DNA of 64,000 nucleotides. It comes from Oncomelania hupensis (Eukaryota; Mollusca; Gastropoda; Littorinimorpha; Pomatiopsidae). The translations under genes were made by a program, and so were the position numbers. Location of the stretch: NCBI GenBank assembly GCA_036898135.1, contig CM072523.1, forward strand, positions 29,370,649 to 29,434,648, read 5' to 3'. Shown here in pieces: positions 10,639-55,690 of the stretch (within the stretch, counting starts at the first letter, position 1; every line of letters begins with the position of its first letter). The notes beneath the pieces were generated by a model. That model was given only the letters and a program-made list of their open reading frames with translations, was not told the DNA's origin and searched no databases.

Positions 10639-11728
10639 ATGTTAGCACGGCATCACTGGGCGAAAGTCTTCTACACAGAAGTCACCGGCCAGGGCGAGGA
10701 ACCTCAAGTTGCTACAGGTTCAACGACCACGTGCTCGGGGCCAAGGCGAGCCACACTGTATTCGTGGATTTCGGCTGTGCCCAACAACCTGGAGAGGATT
10801 GGGCACCACCAGGTCCTTTTTTGCCCAAGACACACTACATGCATGATGACACTATCCACTATTTCCATACCGGATAGGTCGTCGCCCGGCTCAAGGACCG
10901 CGCCTTCCGTTGGCCATCAGGACGGAGGTGTTAAGTATGCTACTGATGGACAATTTAGCAAGATCCGTACGAGAAACAACATCGTCATAGGAACCTGGAA
11001 TGTCAGGACCCTAACTGCGGAAGGAAAATTAGAAGAACTGGCCCACGAGTTGGACCGCTATCGATGGAACGTTCTAGGCATTAGCGAACTGCGCTGGAAA
11101 GGCCTAGGTGAAACAACGACAGACAAAGGCCACAAGCTCTATTTCAGCGGTAGAGATGACAGGCACGAACACGGCGTTGGATTCTTGGTCCACAAGAACA
11201 TTCTAGCCACTGTCATGGGTTGCCGCCCAGTAGACTCATTACCATCCGCCTGAGAGCAGCCCCTTTCAACATCACCATCATCCAGACCTATGCCCCAACA
11301 TCAGACTATGACGACAGCGAAGTGGAGGATTTTTATGAAAATCTACAGGCGGTCCTTGACCAAGTGCCGAATAAGGACATAGTCATAGTGCAAGGCGACT
11401 GGAATGCCAAGGTTGGCCAAGATGCGCACCACAACTGGGGAGACACATGTGGACCCCACTGCAACAACGAGACAAATGACAGGGTTTGAGATTCTTGGAG
11501 TTTGCCAGATACAACAATCTGGTACTGGCAAACACGCTTGGTCTCCACAAAACCTCCAGACGATGGACATGGCACAGTCCCAGGGGGGAGCACCACAACC
11601 AAATAGACTACATCATGGTCAAGAAACGCTTCAGATCAAGCATCAACATTGGCAGGACACGCACTTTTCCAGGAGCAGACATCGGAAGTGACCACGATCT
11701 CTTGATGATGTCTTTCCGGCTCCACTAG
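10639..11728 (+). pseudogene. RTE polyprotein: APE-type endonuclease part
   Basis: AP-endonuclease motifs appear in order across three frames: GTWNVRTL, then an ISELRW segment with the catalytic Glu, then QTYAPTSD, GDWNAKVG (Asp and Asn), a NQIDYIMV segment and GSDHDLL (Asp-His pair). The frame is lost near 11215-11225, 11485 and after 11725. Residues upstream of about 10960 are not recognisable and may be 5' leader. This domain normally nicks target DNA to prime reverse transcription. Confidence 0.75.
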
Positions 11729-11787
11729 AAAAGAGTAAATACAGCATTAGACTGAAGTTTGACCTGGACAAACTGCAAGACCCGGAG

Positions 11788-13883
11788 GTGGCAGAACTAT
11801 TTCAGGCCACAATTGAAGGGAAATTTGCACCACTGCTCATTTTGGGGGCTGGTGAAGTAGATGTCAACACCATGACCACCACCTTCAACTCAGCTGTGAC
11901 AGATGCCGCCACTGAGATCCTTGGCAAGCACCGACCAAAGAAGAAGCCTTGGATCACACCTGAACGTTTGGATCTGTGTGATAAACGAAGAGAGATTAAA
12001 AAAAAAGACAGAAAAATAACACCTCACAGGGAGCTGATGTCTACCGAAAAATCAACAATGACATCCGAAAAAGCATGAGCACAGCAAAGGGATAACTGGA
12101 TAGAAGATCAATGCCAGGAAATAGAGAACAGTCTGAACAAGAACAACAGCAAGAAGGCCTACCAGACTGTAAAGCGGCTGACAAGTTTCAAACAGCCCAA
12201 AGTCTCCACGATCCAAAGCAAGTCTGGCATATGCCTTACAGAAGAACAAGAAGTCTTGGACAGATGGACAGAGTACTGCTCTGACCTTTACAACCATACA
12301 CCAAATGGAGACCCATCAGTTCTAGCATGTCCCGAGAACAGAGAAGAAGAAATCCTCCCAATTCTCCGGGAAGAAGTTGAGGCAGCAGTGCAATCGCTAA
12401 AGAAAGGGAAGTCAGCGGGAGTGGACAACATACCCGCGGAACTGCTACAAGCAGGAGGAGAAGCGATGATTGATGCCCTCACCATTATCTGTAACAAGAT
12501 CTGGCAGAGTGGAGAGTGGCCTATACCATGGGCCCAGTCGCTTGTCATCACTCTTCCCAAAAAAGGTTTCCTTCAGGAGTGTGAAAATTACCGCACCGTC
12601 AGCCTCATCATCCATCCCAGCAAGGTCCTCCTGAAAATATTACTCAACAGGTTGAAACCCCAAGCTGAACAAATCATAGCTGAAGAACAAGCAGGATTCA
12701 GGGCAGGGCGAAGTACCACTGAACAGATTTTCAACCTCAGAATAATCTGTGAGAAATACCTACAGCACCAACAACATCTATATCATGTGTTCATAGACTT
12801 CAAGAAAACGTTTGACCGAGTCTGGCATGCAGCTCTATGGGCAACAATGAAAGCGTACAACATCAGACCTAAAATTATTGAAGTCATCAAAAACCTGTAT
12901 GACAAGGCTACCAGTGCAGTCCTCCACAACAGCGCCATCGGGAACTGGTTCAGAACAACAATCGGTGTGCGTCAAGGATGCCTACTCTCTCCAACACCCT
13001 TCAACATCTTCCTAGAGCGCATCATGTCAGATGCTCTTGCAGATCACGAAGGCACAGTCAGCATAGGGGGTAGAGCAATCTCCAATCTTCGTTTTGCGGA
13101 TGACATTGATGGATTGGCTGGAGAGGAACAAGAACTTGAACAGCTGGTACATAGGCTTGACACCACCTCCAAAGCTTGTGGAATTGAAATAAGTGCAGAG
13201 AAGACCGAAATGATGACCAACAACACCAATGGCATCAACACGGACATCAAAGTCCAAGGCCAATCCCTCAACACAGTGCATAGCTTCAAATATTTAGGAG
13301 CCATTGTATTAGAAAATGGGTCCCGACAGTAAATCCTCTCCATGATCACACAAACAACTGCTGCCCTGACAAGGTTGAAGCCATTTGGAAAGGCAGGACC
13401 ATCATTCTACATTCCAAAGTAAGACTGCTGCGCTCCCTTGTCATCTCCATCTTCCTATATGCTTGCGAAGCATGGACCCTCACAGCAGATCTACAACGAA
13501 GAATACAAAGCATGGAGATGAGGTGCTACAGAAGACTTCTGGGCATTTCCTATACCCAACACATCACCATCGACGAAGTCCGACAGACCATCACACAAGC
13601 CATTTGACAACACGATGACCTGCTCACAGTGGTGAAGAAACGGAAACTCCGATGGTATGGCCACGTCACCAGATCATCAGGCCTTGCAAAGACTATTCTG
13701 GAAGGCACAGTGCAAGGAGGTAGAAGAAGAGGGAGACCGAAAAAGAGGTGGGAGGACAACATTCGAGAATGGACTGGTTTGACACTGAGCGAAGCCATCA
13801 GGGCTGCTGAGGATAGAGAGAGATGGAGTATGCTGGTTAAACGATCATCTACGACCTCAGGGTTACGGGACAGGATAGGATAG
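11788..13883 (+). pseudogene. RTE polyprotein: reverse transcriptase and C-terminus
   Basis: The longest open stretch (12256-13332) holds the RT motifs GKSAGVDNIPAELL, PKKGFLQ, the QAGFRAGRST block, a YHVFIDFKKTFDRVWH palm A motif, GVRQGC and the catalytic box FADDID. Then SFKYLGAIV appears and the frame stops at 13332. Further frames to 13883 carry the family tail RRRGRPKKRWEDNIREWTGL. At least three frameshifts or stops separate these blocks. The catalytic Asp-Asp is intact in this copy. Confidence 0.78.
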
Positions 13884-13897
13884 GATAGTTTGTTTGT

Positions 13898-14420
13898 TTA
13901 TTTCCACACCTCGTGGAGGTTGCCGCGTAGGCGGAAGATCTACAGGATCCTTCATGGTGGGCAGGAAAGTACATGAAGAAAACTCTTTTTCAAAAAGCCG
14001 AACACGTCCTTTGCTGACCGAAATTTCGTCATCATTTTCACAGGAAAATAATATTGCACAGCAGCAATAACATGGATTCTCACTGGTCCACTTTATCTTA
14101 AGGCGCTTTCTCATTGGTCGGGAGGACTTACTTTTCTTTGTCAGGTTATTGTAGAAAATGACGTCATCATGCCAACTCGAGCATCAGCCAGAGGAAAATC
14201 GCAGGGGACTTGCTTGGTTTTATCAGTTTATTCCCCCACTTAAAAATTTTTTAACAAGGACTTACTCTATGATATCTCCAAATCTAAACATAGTTCGGAT
14301 TTGATTTTTACAGGTAAGATGCGTCATTCTCTTGCAAGTTTGATGGCGCAAAAAACTCATTTTCGACCTTAGGTGGACTTACTCGGTTTTGTCAAATCAC
14401 GGCAGCATTGTTTGGCTCCT
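13898..14420. repeat. Right arm of the inverted-repeat element
   Basis: It continues beyond the RTE with GACTTGCTTGGTTTTATCAG at about 14208, then a 14335-14410 block that is the inverse of 9822-9880. Together with 9790-10300 it reads as one element interrupted by the retrotransposon. Confidence 0.55.
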
Positions 14421-14629
14421 CCTAACTGGCTTGTCTTGTTTTCAACGTTGACTGTGCGACGCTTGAGATGCTCCGTGAAAAGATTACAATGGGTAAGACA
14501 AAATATTTTGCAGTGGTGGTCTCTTGTGGTTGTTGTGGAGAAACGAGAAGTGTAATATGAATGAAGGAATGAACGTAAAGTGTATACGATCAGTGATACA
14601 ATTTGATAAAAATCGCCCTTATTATTACT

Positions 14630-14833
14630 CCACCACTACCACCACCACTACCATCACAGCGACAACAACAAGAACAGTGACGACGACTACAACGACGGGG
14701 GTGGGTTTGATGGAGATTATGAAGGGTGTCTGCTTTGTTTAAGTCAGACAACGACGAGAACGACGACGACGACGACGACGAAGAAGAAGAAGAAGAAGAA
14801 GAAGAAGAAGAAGAAGAAGAAGAAGAAGAAGAA

Positions 14834-14871
<38 letters not shown>

Positions 14872-14879
14872 GGAGGAGG

Positions 14880-14926
<47 letters not shown>

Positions 14927-14950
14927 CAGGAGGAGGAGGAGGAGGAAGCT
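14630..14950. repeat. Compound trinucleotide microsatellites
   Basis: CAC/GAC-type arrays (14630-14700) are followed after a 50-bp gap by GAC, GAA, GAT, GAG and GAT arrays (14752-14945). The acidic, histidine and isoleucine repeat frames here are artefacts. Confidence 0.95.
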
Positions 14951-15135
14951 TTGTATTGAGCACTGTTCCATGACTTCAACTAGCAGAATCATGAATGAAT
15001 TAAAATGTATTAAGAGCATAAACATTTCCACACATAAAACATGATCGCAACGCTGGAAAAAAATACAAGCAAAAATAAAACACAAAAAAGGGGTGAACTA
15101 AAATTAATTACACATCACACATACATGTAATAATC

Positions 15136-15157
15136 TCTGTCTGTCTGTCTGTCTGTC

Positions 15158-15238
<81 letters not shown>

Positions 15239-15245
15239 CGCTCGC
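15136..15245. repeat. (CTGT)n(CT)n microsatellite
   Basis: A CTGT tetranucleotide array passes into a CT array and ends CGCTCGCTCG. No gene is seen in 14951-15135 or 15246-15540. Confidence 0.95.
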
Positions 15246-15544
15246 ATAGCTCTGGCAATTACCGTCTTTTTTTCCCCAGTCGACTGGGAGCCACACAAAC
15301 AGTTCATGCCACAACCTGGCGTAACATCATTACACAGTCGTTTTGTTAAAGATGCTGGTGAATGTAGTATTCCGTGTCTCAGTCAACTCAGCAACTCGTA
15401 CTTGTTCGTTTTCAACACGGACCAAGAATAATTTGGATTCACAGCTAACTTTCTGCGCTAAACGATGTTTTATTACTTTGCAGGTGACTAATTTTATTTG
15501 TTACCTGCGATGATTCCAACTCAACTTGCTTCTCAGAGAAGAAG

Positions 15545-15722
15545 AATAGTGTCAAAAAAAGAAAAGAAAAAGGAATGAAAAAGAAATGAAAGAGGAAATA
15601 AGCAAAGGAAAAAAAGAAAAGGAAGAAAGGAAAAGAAAAGAAAAGGAAAGAAAAAAAAGAATATAGAAAAGAAAAAAGGAGAGAAAAAAAGAAACAAGAC
15701 AAGGGAAAGGGGAAGAACATTA
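15545..15722. repeat. Purine-only tract (GAAAA-rich)
   Basis: Nearly 180 nt of A and G on the plus strand, able in principle to form triplex DNA. It abuts the 3' tail of the LINE copy at 15738. Confidence 0.85.
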
Positions 15723-15737
15723 CATACATACATGATT

Positions 15738-16345
15738 ATTGCTTTAGGTCCAGCGGACTCTTCCGTGCCAAATCAGGACCAGTATAGCCGAATCAAGACC
15801 ACACAATCAAGACCACAACTTTGCTGAAAGAGAACTCGCCCCTGATCCGAATAAAAGATCTGCCAAAACAACCCTAGTGGTTACACTGAAGGCAATCCAC
15901 CAGCCGGTCACTTTACATGTACAATAAAGGCATCCCACGAAGGGGACGCTAAGGCTATACTCTAATTTATCGAACACCCGTTTACAAAAACAAATAGAAT
16001 ATAAACATCATTATAAAATATCAACAAAACACATACATATAAAATGCCTACATTGCCAAATAATAATATCATAGGAAACCCCAGGGACCCCCTGGCGGAA
16101 AGCGTTTAATATTTCCAAGCTGATCCAACAGACCTCACACACAAATAAGTTTTTTCCCGGAAGAGTTTTCAAGAAAAAGGTAGGTGACTGGTCTAGCGAA
16201 GAAGAAGATAGTATAGTAGATTGATAGAATAGAGTATGAATGAGAAAAACCAAAGGAGAAAGACAGCGACAGTGTGAATTTAAAGCACTAAATTTCCAGA
16301 AAAGAGAAAGAAAATGTTTGATGTCAAGATTGCTGTAAATTTTAA
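15738..16345 (-). mobile_element. Non-LTR retrotransposon 3' end, copy 1
   Basis: A 5'-truncated copy of a family also seen at 25485-25935, 45838-46310 and 49518-50065. On the minus strand it ends GTCCGCTGGACCTAAAGC, then CAATAATC, then an (ATGT)n tail. A short open C-terminal reading frame (16011-16253) is present. The copy at 45838-46310 carries the informative protein end, so this is most likely a LINE 3' UTR. Confidence 0.7.
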
Positions 16346-16480
16346 GTAGGAGTTTAAGCTGGTGAAATTGTTACACTGTTAATGTTAAATCTTTTTAATT
16401 ATTAACTATCTTTTCTTATAATGTGGTTGCTGTTCTAAAATCACTATGTGTACTTACCTTAAATTAAATAAATGATTACT

Positions 16481-17030
16481 CATTTATTGTCTATTATTCA
16501 CCTAAGTGATTTAGAAAAATAAATAAAATAACTAAATAAATAAATGAAATGAATTGAAGGGAAAGAAAATAAATTAAAATAAATTCAAAGAAGAGGACAG
16601 GAGGGCAGTGAAAGAGAAAAGAAAAGAAAACAAAACAAAACAAAAGAAAATGAATACGGAGCTGAGAGATTCAGACATTGAGAAATAGGTAAACGATTAG
16701 GAAAAAAAATGTTCCAGATTTTACCTTCATTCTTCTCTTAAATGTACTTCCTTAAATGTTTCTGATCTTGCCTTTCATCAGCATCGTCGTCATTCCTCCA
16801 TTTGTTTTGTTTTGATTCAGACCACCGCCACCACCAACTCCATCACCCCTTCTTAGCTCTCCCCTCCTCCCTCCCTCCCTCGTCTCTTATTCGTTAGCAA
16901 GTGTCTGATTTTATTTTGTATGAAGCCGGTTGTTTAGAATGAATGCGTGAGTACTGCGCTTTGAGCTGATATTGTTCATTGGAAAAAAGCGCTATATAAA
17001 TATTATTATTATTATTTTTATATTTTTAAA

Positions 17031-17103
<73 letters not shown>

Positions 17104-17110
17104 TGTTTTA
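16481..17110. repeat. SINE-like tail seeding an (ATT)n array
   Basis: 16481-16525 repeats 4244-4285. At 16905-17000 a GCGCTTTGAGCTG...AAAAAGCGCTATATAAAT tail, typical of invertebrate tRNA SINEs, runs straight into an ATT microsatellite (17034-17102). No gene is seen in 16346-16980. Confidence 0.65.
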
Positions 17111-17510
17111 TAACTCAAGCATTCTCTGGTTCAACATTCCACCAAGTCATACGAATAAGTAAACATACCGATTAACACTTTGTACTGTTTTATTGCAAAA
17201 GCTTTCCCTGGTTGATCGCTCAAACCAGACATTATTTTAAAACCAGGACTATCATGATAATTATGTTCACATAATTCTCCATTAACAGATAAACAATAAT
17301 AACGTGCATAATATTTGAAAGAAAAAAAAACAATTACAAGGAGTACAATAAGGATAACAATTATGGCGCTTGTTTTCAACAGTCTAATGCCGTAATTGTA
17401 GCCGTGCCACTGTTAATATTTACAGCAATCGGTCATGGACAATATAAAACTGTCAATACAGTGTGATGAGAGCAAACATAACGTAAAACATTACACACAA
17501 ATAAGTAAGT
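17111..17510. other. No recognisable gene
   Basis: AT-rich unique sequence. The minus-strand open frame at 17131-17379 has no identifiable motif. Confidence 0.45.
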
Positions 17511-17520
17511 AAGTAAATGC

Positions 17521-17526
<6 letters not shown>

Positions 17527-17599
<73 letters not shown>

Positions 17600-17600
17600 T

Positions 17601-17645
<45 letters not shown>

Positions 17646-17729
17646 GTCATCTTCAACATTAGCATCATAAAAATAATTACAACTAAGATGATGATGATGA
17701 TCATCATCATCACCATCATCATCATCAAC

Positions 17730-17807
<78 letters not shown>

Positions 17808-17812
17808 TATGC

Positions 17813-17882
<70 letters not shown>

Positions 17883-17883
17883 A
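17527..17883. repeat. (ATC)n, (ATA)n and (ATT)n microsatellites
   Basis: ATC at 17527-17645, mixed ATC/ATG at 17690-17730, ATA at 17732-17808, ATT at 17815-17880. The ATA and ATT blocks are mutually inverted and could form a hairpin. Confidence 0.95.
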
Positions 17884-18162
17884 CGCAAAGCAAGGTGTAA
17901 CAATAACAACTACAGCCAGCATAGTATGAGGCAAACACAAGGGTACATAAGTTTGTAGATCTACATGTTTATAAAGAACAAATATCGTCTGAGCCCCAAA
18001 TAATTTTATGAAGAAAATATGTATCGTCTAAACACCAAATGCTATCATTACAAAAGTTGTATCGTCTGAACAAAAAAATCATAATCAAATAAAAAAATCA
18101 ACATTGATTCCAGAAATAGAAAAATCGAACTTAGCGATTCAAACCATCATTGACGTGCAATA

Positions 18163-18562
18163 TGGGGGCGTAGTTAGCACAGTGGGGAACGCAATGTACT
18201 CCAATGTCAGGCGATCACGTTGCAGTCTGTGCAGGCCGTGGTTCAAATCTCGTTAACGGCCTTGGGGGGGAAAAATGTGACACTGCGCTCCTACTTCTTC
18301 CAATGAGAGTTGAAACCGAGGTCTGGTCTGTGCAACCACGCTTCCATCGCACGGATTTAAAGATCCTCACGCTCATGTCCTAGGCGGGTCCCTTCTCCCC
18401 ATCCCCGGTCGCCCAGGATTGCACACAGTGGTCTGGGCGTCAGACTATGCGCCCAAAAGCTCCAAGTGGGCTTCTCGGGTGGCCTGAGTTCATATCCTGT
18501 ATCGGCTATTGCCTTGAGCGGTTCTTGAGCGGTAAAAGCGCTATATCAAAGTGATGAAATAA
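18163..18562 (+). mobile_element. SINE family S2, fullest copy
   Basis: A tRNA-like head (an A box near TAGTTAGCACAGTGG and a B box GTGGTTCAAATCTCG) is followed by a body containing GCCCAGGATTGCAC, GTCTGGGCGTCAGACTATGC and a terminal AAAGCGCTATATCAAAG. Three other copies in the window share this body. Only this copy keeps the head. Confidence 0.8.
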
Positions 18563-18799
18563 ATAATATTACAGATGTGTTGTATCGTTGTTGATTCTAA
18601 AGACAGCATAGCGGCGAAAGCGTGTAGGCACAGTTACCGTAAGTGTTTATTGGTTATTGAACACAAACAAGGCAGAGAGGGCCACAATTCTAAATCTAAG
18701 CATAGGCATAGCGGTCGGGGTGATCGATAAAGACTGTGTCCAGGTTTATCATCTTTTAATGTGACGATGACGACGACGACGACAACGCAATTTCCCCAA

Positions 18800-19150
18800 A
18801 AGTCGTTGTCACACACACACACACATTTTTGTAAAAACGACGTTCTGATGACTGTTGTGAAAAAAAAACAGGGATTATTTTGACACACTTTCCATTTCTT
18901 TGACATTATTTTGACATTTTTCAATATTTGAAGCTAACCCTAACCCAAACCCTAACCCTTAACCCAAACCCTAACCCTTAACCTAACCCTAATCCTAAAC
19001 CAGCTCTAACTCAACGGAGAACTATTTTGACGTCAAAATAGTACGGCCTTCCAACAAAGTCAGAAGAAACCATGTGGAGTTTCATGTGTGTGTCATCAGA
19101 ACGTCGTTTCTACTTGCCCCCCTCCCCCCCCCCCCACACACACACACCAA
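18800..19150. repeat. Palindromic element enclosing telomere-like repeats
   Basis: The arms AAAACGACGTTCTGATGAC (18834-18852) and its inverse (19092-19109) flank shorter inverted TTTTGAC motifs. Between them lies 18934-19003, a degenerate CCCTAA array. CA runs lie outside both arms. There is no coding sequence. Confidence 0.7.
18934..19003 (-). repeat. Degenerate interstitial telomere-like (CCCTAA)n
   Basis: About ten units of CCCTAA with AACCCAAACCC and CCCTTAACC variants. The animal telomere repeat is TTAGGG, so the G-rich strand is the minus strand here. Confidence 0.75.
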
Positions 19151-19597
19151 AATATATTTGATACTCTGCCCCTTTAAATAGATTAAAACAATACACCAAA
19201 AACAGACACCTGAGGTGAAAATAGTAAGTACTCCAGGTTAAAAAAAAAATCAAACTGTCGTTGTCATGTTTGAAACAAAGTTAGGTTTCTTTTGTGGAGT
19301 CTGACTTTTTATTCCCACATCTAAATATAATTATGTACAAAGCAGCAACAATAACGGCAAGACGAGGTAGATTTCTATACAATCAATATGTGTAATGGAG
19401 TAGTTAGGGGGGTGGGGGTGGGTGGGAATTGTGGCGTTTGGAGGAAAGAGTGGAAGGCGTTACGCTGGTAAACAACATATATTGAAGTACTAATATTTAA
19501 TAATTTATTATGTGACGAGAGAAAGACAACAACCAACGCATGTTAAATAAGAACTAAGAATTTTTTATTCATATAAAAAGAAATTATCATGTAAAAT
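19151..19597. other. No recognisable gene
   Basis: Unique sequence with short homopolymers only. Confidence 0.45.
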
Positions 19598-19608
19598 CAT
19601 GGATTGAT

Positions 19609-19777
19609 CCTATCCTATCCTACCCTATCTCGTAACTCGAAGGTCTTTGGGGCACCACAAATGATCGTTTAACCAGCGTTAGTACTCGATATTTTTCTGT
19701 ATTCTGCAACCATCATGGCTTCGCTTTAGTGTCAAGCCAGTTCATTCCCGAGTGTTGTCCTCCCACCTGTTTTTCTA
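19609..19777 (-). mobile_element. 5'-truncated RTE copy
   Basis: It is flanked by an 11-bp direct repeat CATGGATTGAT (19598-19608 and 19778-19788). The minus strand ends with the same TCGAGTTACG-like segment and GGATA tail as the element at 10570-13887. It is a remnant of the RT C-terminus only. Confidence 0.88.
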
Positions 19778-19831
19778 CATGGATTGATATTAAATGATAA
19801 ACTATGAACTGTAGGGCCAAACTGAGGGTTG

Positions 19832-19836
<5 letters not shown>

Positions 19837-19918
<82 letters not shown>
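19837..19918. repeat. (GA)n microsatellite
   Basis: About 41 perfect GA units. Confidence 0.97.
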
Positions 19919-19919
<1 letters not shown>

Positions 19920-20347
19920 AGAGTATTGGTTTGGTGTGTGGGTTATGGTAGTAGAGAAAATATGATAATACCCTTTCATTCATCACTCGCGTTGTGATAG
20001 AAATGGGAAATAACTTTTCTTGCATTTTTTTCTTTTTGGCATGCTGGCAAGAAAAGTGGACGTTATCGCTCTTTCATGACAGGCCCACGAACCAATGATG
20101 TTTTACAACTACAATGTTAATGACTCAATTCAGTAGTGCTGCAAAATGCTGGGTAGAGAAAAGTGCTTACTCTGGTTGCTCACAGAGATTTGATAAAAAG
20201 TGTTTTGATGGATAAACATCCGACACCAAACACGCACACATAGGGAAGAGGGGATGGTGAAGGGAGGGGAGAGGAGGAGAGAGATCACATATTCAAAGAC
20301 TGTTTTTGACAACAAAACGACACAAACACCCCTAACCACAACACCAG

Positions 20348-20351
20348 CAAT

Positions 20352-20398
<47 letters not shown>
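20348..20398. repeat. (CAA)n microsatellite
   Basis: About 17 ACA units. The flanks at 19920-20347 and 20400-20870 show no gene. Confidence 0.95.
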
Positions 20399-20873
20399 AC
20401 CCTCTATTGGTGACAGGTGTTAGCCTCCCCCCCTCTCCCCTTCCTGTTTACCCTACCAAATCATTATCATCATTATGATCACGTCATCAAATATTTGATA
20501 GAAGAGACGGTAATGGTGTCATTCAAATGAAACACAGCATACATATATAATTAATTCTGTTAAATTCCTCGCTGTCTGTACTGTGTACTGTGCATTTTCA
20601 TTCGCTCAGCAGCAATACTGCATTCACATTACGAGGTCACGTAAAAGCTCTATAAGTCCCAGTTAAAATACAATAACATAAGTTCCATCATCATCAGAAA
20701 ATACTTTAAAAATATCCACTCACTCAATCGCTCACTCACACATTGACGCACTCAATCAATCAGTTAATTGAACCTTCAATCAATCCGTCTATCCACCCAT
20801 CAAGTAATAATAGCCTACATTATAATTATATAAAATCAAATCAACAATGCTTGAACTTGAACCGATTTATGGA

Positions 20874-21085
20874 GGGGGGGGGGGGGGGGGGGGGAGTAGT
20901 TTTGTTTTGTTGACACACGTCTTCAAATCGTCTCTGGTAATATACCTAATGCAATGGTTCATAGTCTGTACCACGAAAAGTTCACCAACTACAAGCTTAC
21001 GAGAATTATGCGCGCGCGTGCGTGCGTGAATGTGTGTGTGTGGGGGGGCGGGGGGGTATGTGTGTGTGAGCGCGCGCGCGCGCTT
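20874..21085. repeat. Poly-G tract and (GC)n/(GT)n alternating runs
   Basis: A 21-nt G run at 20874-20894 and alternating purine-pyrimidine GC/GT tracts at 21010-21085. The latter are candidate Z-DNA. Confidence 0.85.
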
Positions 21086-21104
21086 CACAATGCGAAGTGT
21101 AACA

Positions 21105-21739
21105 CTGTCAGTTTCACATCCATAAGGGTGTCACTTGCATACCAAGAAAGTCAGTTTCACTTCAAGAATCAGAGTGACAGTGACGAGTGACCCGCTTCGC
21201 ATCAAGACTGTCACTCTTTACACACCTATAGCGCCAGTTTTCACATCAAGGATATCACTCAGCTTCACATCTAATGAGTAATGTGTCACTCAGTTTCGCA
21301 ATTGACACAGTGGCTTTTCTTTCTTCTCCACATCAATGTCATTTATAGTTTTCTCATCAAGATTTGTAGTTCCACATCAAGTGTATCAGTTTCACTTTAG
21401 TTTAAGAGCGAGTCCCCTCATTTTCATATCAAGTGTTTGTCGCTCAGTTTCACATTATGAGTGTCATGTCACCAATTTTCATACCATTGTGTCACTCATA
21501 CAAATTCACACCAAGAGGGGTCCTTCAGTTTCGTACCGAGGCTGTCTGCCCCCCACCCCCCCCCCACGCCCCCACCCCCACCCTCCTCCAACCCCTCCTT
21601 ACCATTTTCACATCTAGTTTGTCATGGTCACATTGAAGAGTCACTCATTGTGCACATCAACAATGTCATTTTAGCACATAAAGTGTCGCTCGGTTTCACA
21701 TTAAGTGTCACTCAGTTTCACATCAAATGTCACTCAGTT

Positions 21740-21765
<26 letters not shown>
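21105..21765. repeat. Minisatellite in the receptor 3' region
   Basis: Degenerate units of about 24-30 bp built on TCACTCAGTTTCACATCAA. The array runs through the receptor stop codon (21740-21742): the last codons and the stop are spelled by a repeat unit. On the transcribed strand the array forms the start of the 3' UTR. Confidence 0.85.
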
Positions 21766-54707
<32,942 letters not shown>

Positions 54708-54719
54708 GTTAAAACACTC

Positions 54720-55557
54720 ACTTGTTAAATTGTTCGCCCGTGTTCTTTTTTTAAATTATTTTTTTCTCTTTTAAGTTTGTTTAGGTTCTTTCAGAGCTCG
54801 GTACTGTCATAAGATCATTAGACTATATGCACTTGTTTTCTACATAACACAGTAAACCAGTAAAAAACAAAATCCACATCATAGTTCAGGTAGGTGCACC
54901 AGTTTTTTGTTTTCGTTCATCTGTGCTCGAGGTAATAACTAAAAAAATAGTTTGATAAACGTTCAAAAATACCAAATGTGCATGTGGACTCATCCATATC
55001 TAGTCGTGCATCTGCAATTTTCATTATCTAGTCGCGCATCTGCTCCCTTAACCAAGACATAAGGTTTGAAAAGGCCAACATGTTAACGTGCCGATCCGTG
55101 CGTTACTACAAATCTCTCTAGTGGTGCATCTGTACTCTGTATAACAAAATGGCGGCTTATATATACAAAAAGTTCACAAAATTAATGTCATTGCTCCAGG
55201 TGAACTGGTTTCTAGATCTCTTGTTTAATGCAATTAAGCGTAAGCGCAGAGAAGCATACCATTCTATAGCGTCAAACCATTATACTCGCAAATGAATGCC
55301 AACGGTTTCACAATCAGAATACTGTATGCAGCATGCACCCTCCTATCGCCGAACATTCGTAAAGAGACGTGTGTGCGCGCGTATGTGTGTGTGCGTGTGT
55401 GTGTGTGGGGGGGTGTGTGTGTGTGTGTGTGTGACACGGCCCTTAAAGTGTTAACCTTCAGGTATGAAAGGCCTATACGTATGCTGACCTTGTCGACCTG
55501 TACTACAGTTATTGCTATGTGGCCTGCCATCGCTGTGCTCTCAAACCTTGTAAGCTA
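54720..55557. other. 5' flank of the receptor gene
   Basis: The proximal promoter should lie here, but no TATA, GC box or CpG-rich stretch is seen. A (GT)n array with a G run occupies 55375-55433. Confidence 0.5.
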
Positions 55558-55690
55558 GTTTGACTGCATCCAATACCATTACTGAAAGGCAGGAGGAAAC
55601 CGGAGCACCTGGAGAAAACCCTCGGTGACCTGAAAAGTATCATACCTAAATCTTAAAGTTCGACCCACGTTCGACCTATTCACCATTGGA
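55558..55690 (-). mobile_element. SINE family S6 fragment
   Basis: The core GGAGGAAACCGGAGCACC and the downstream CCCTCGGTGACCTGAAAAGT are shared with 52400-52480 in the same orientation. The head is degraded. Confidence 0.6.

Larger units (their letters stand above)
10570..13887 (+). mobile_element. Full-length RTE-type non-LTR retrotransposon
   Basis: It is flanked by a 10-bp direct repeat GTTTGTTTGT (10560-10569 and 13888-13897), begins GGGTTCGGGCACTGAATAG and ends in a (GGATA)n tail. A short-tandem-repeat 3' end, a length of about 3.3 kb and a single endonuclease-RT polyprotein fit the RTE group. Four other copies of its 3' end lie in the window (19609-19777, 44673-45546, 53424-53684, 62330-62612). 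The coding frame is broken several times, so this copy is dead. Confidence 0.82.
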
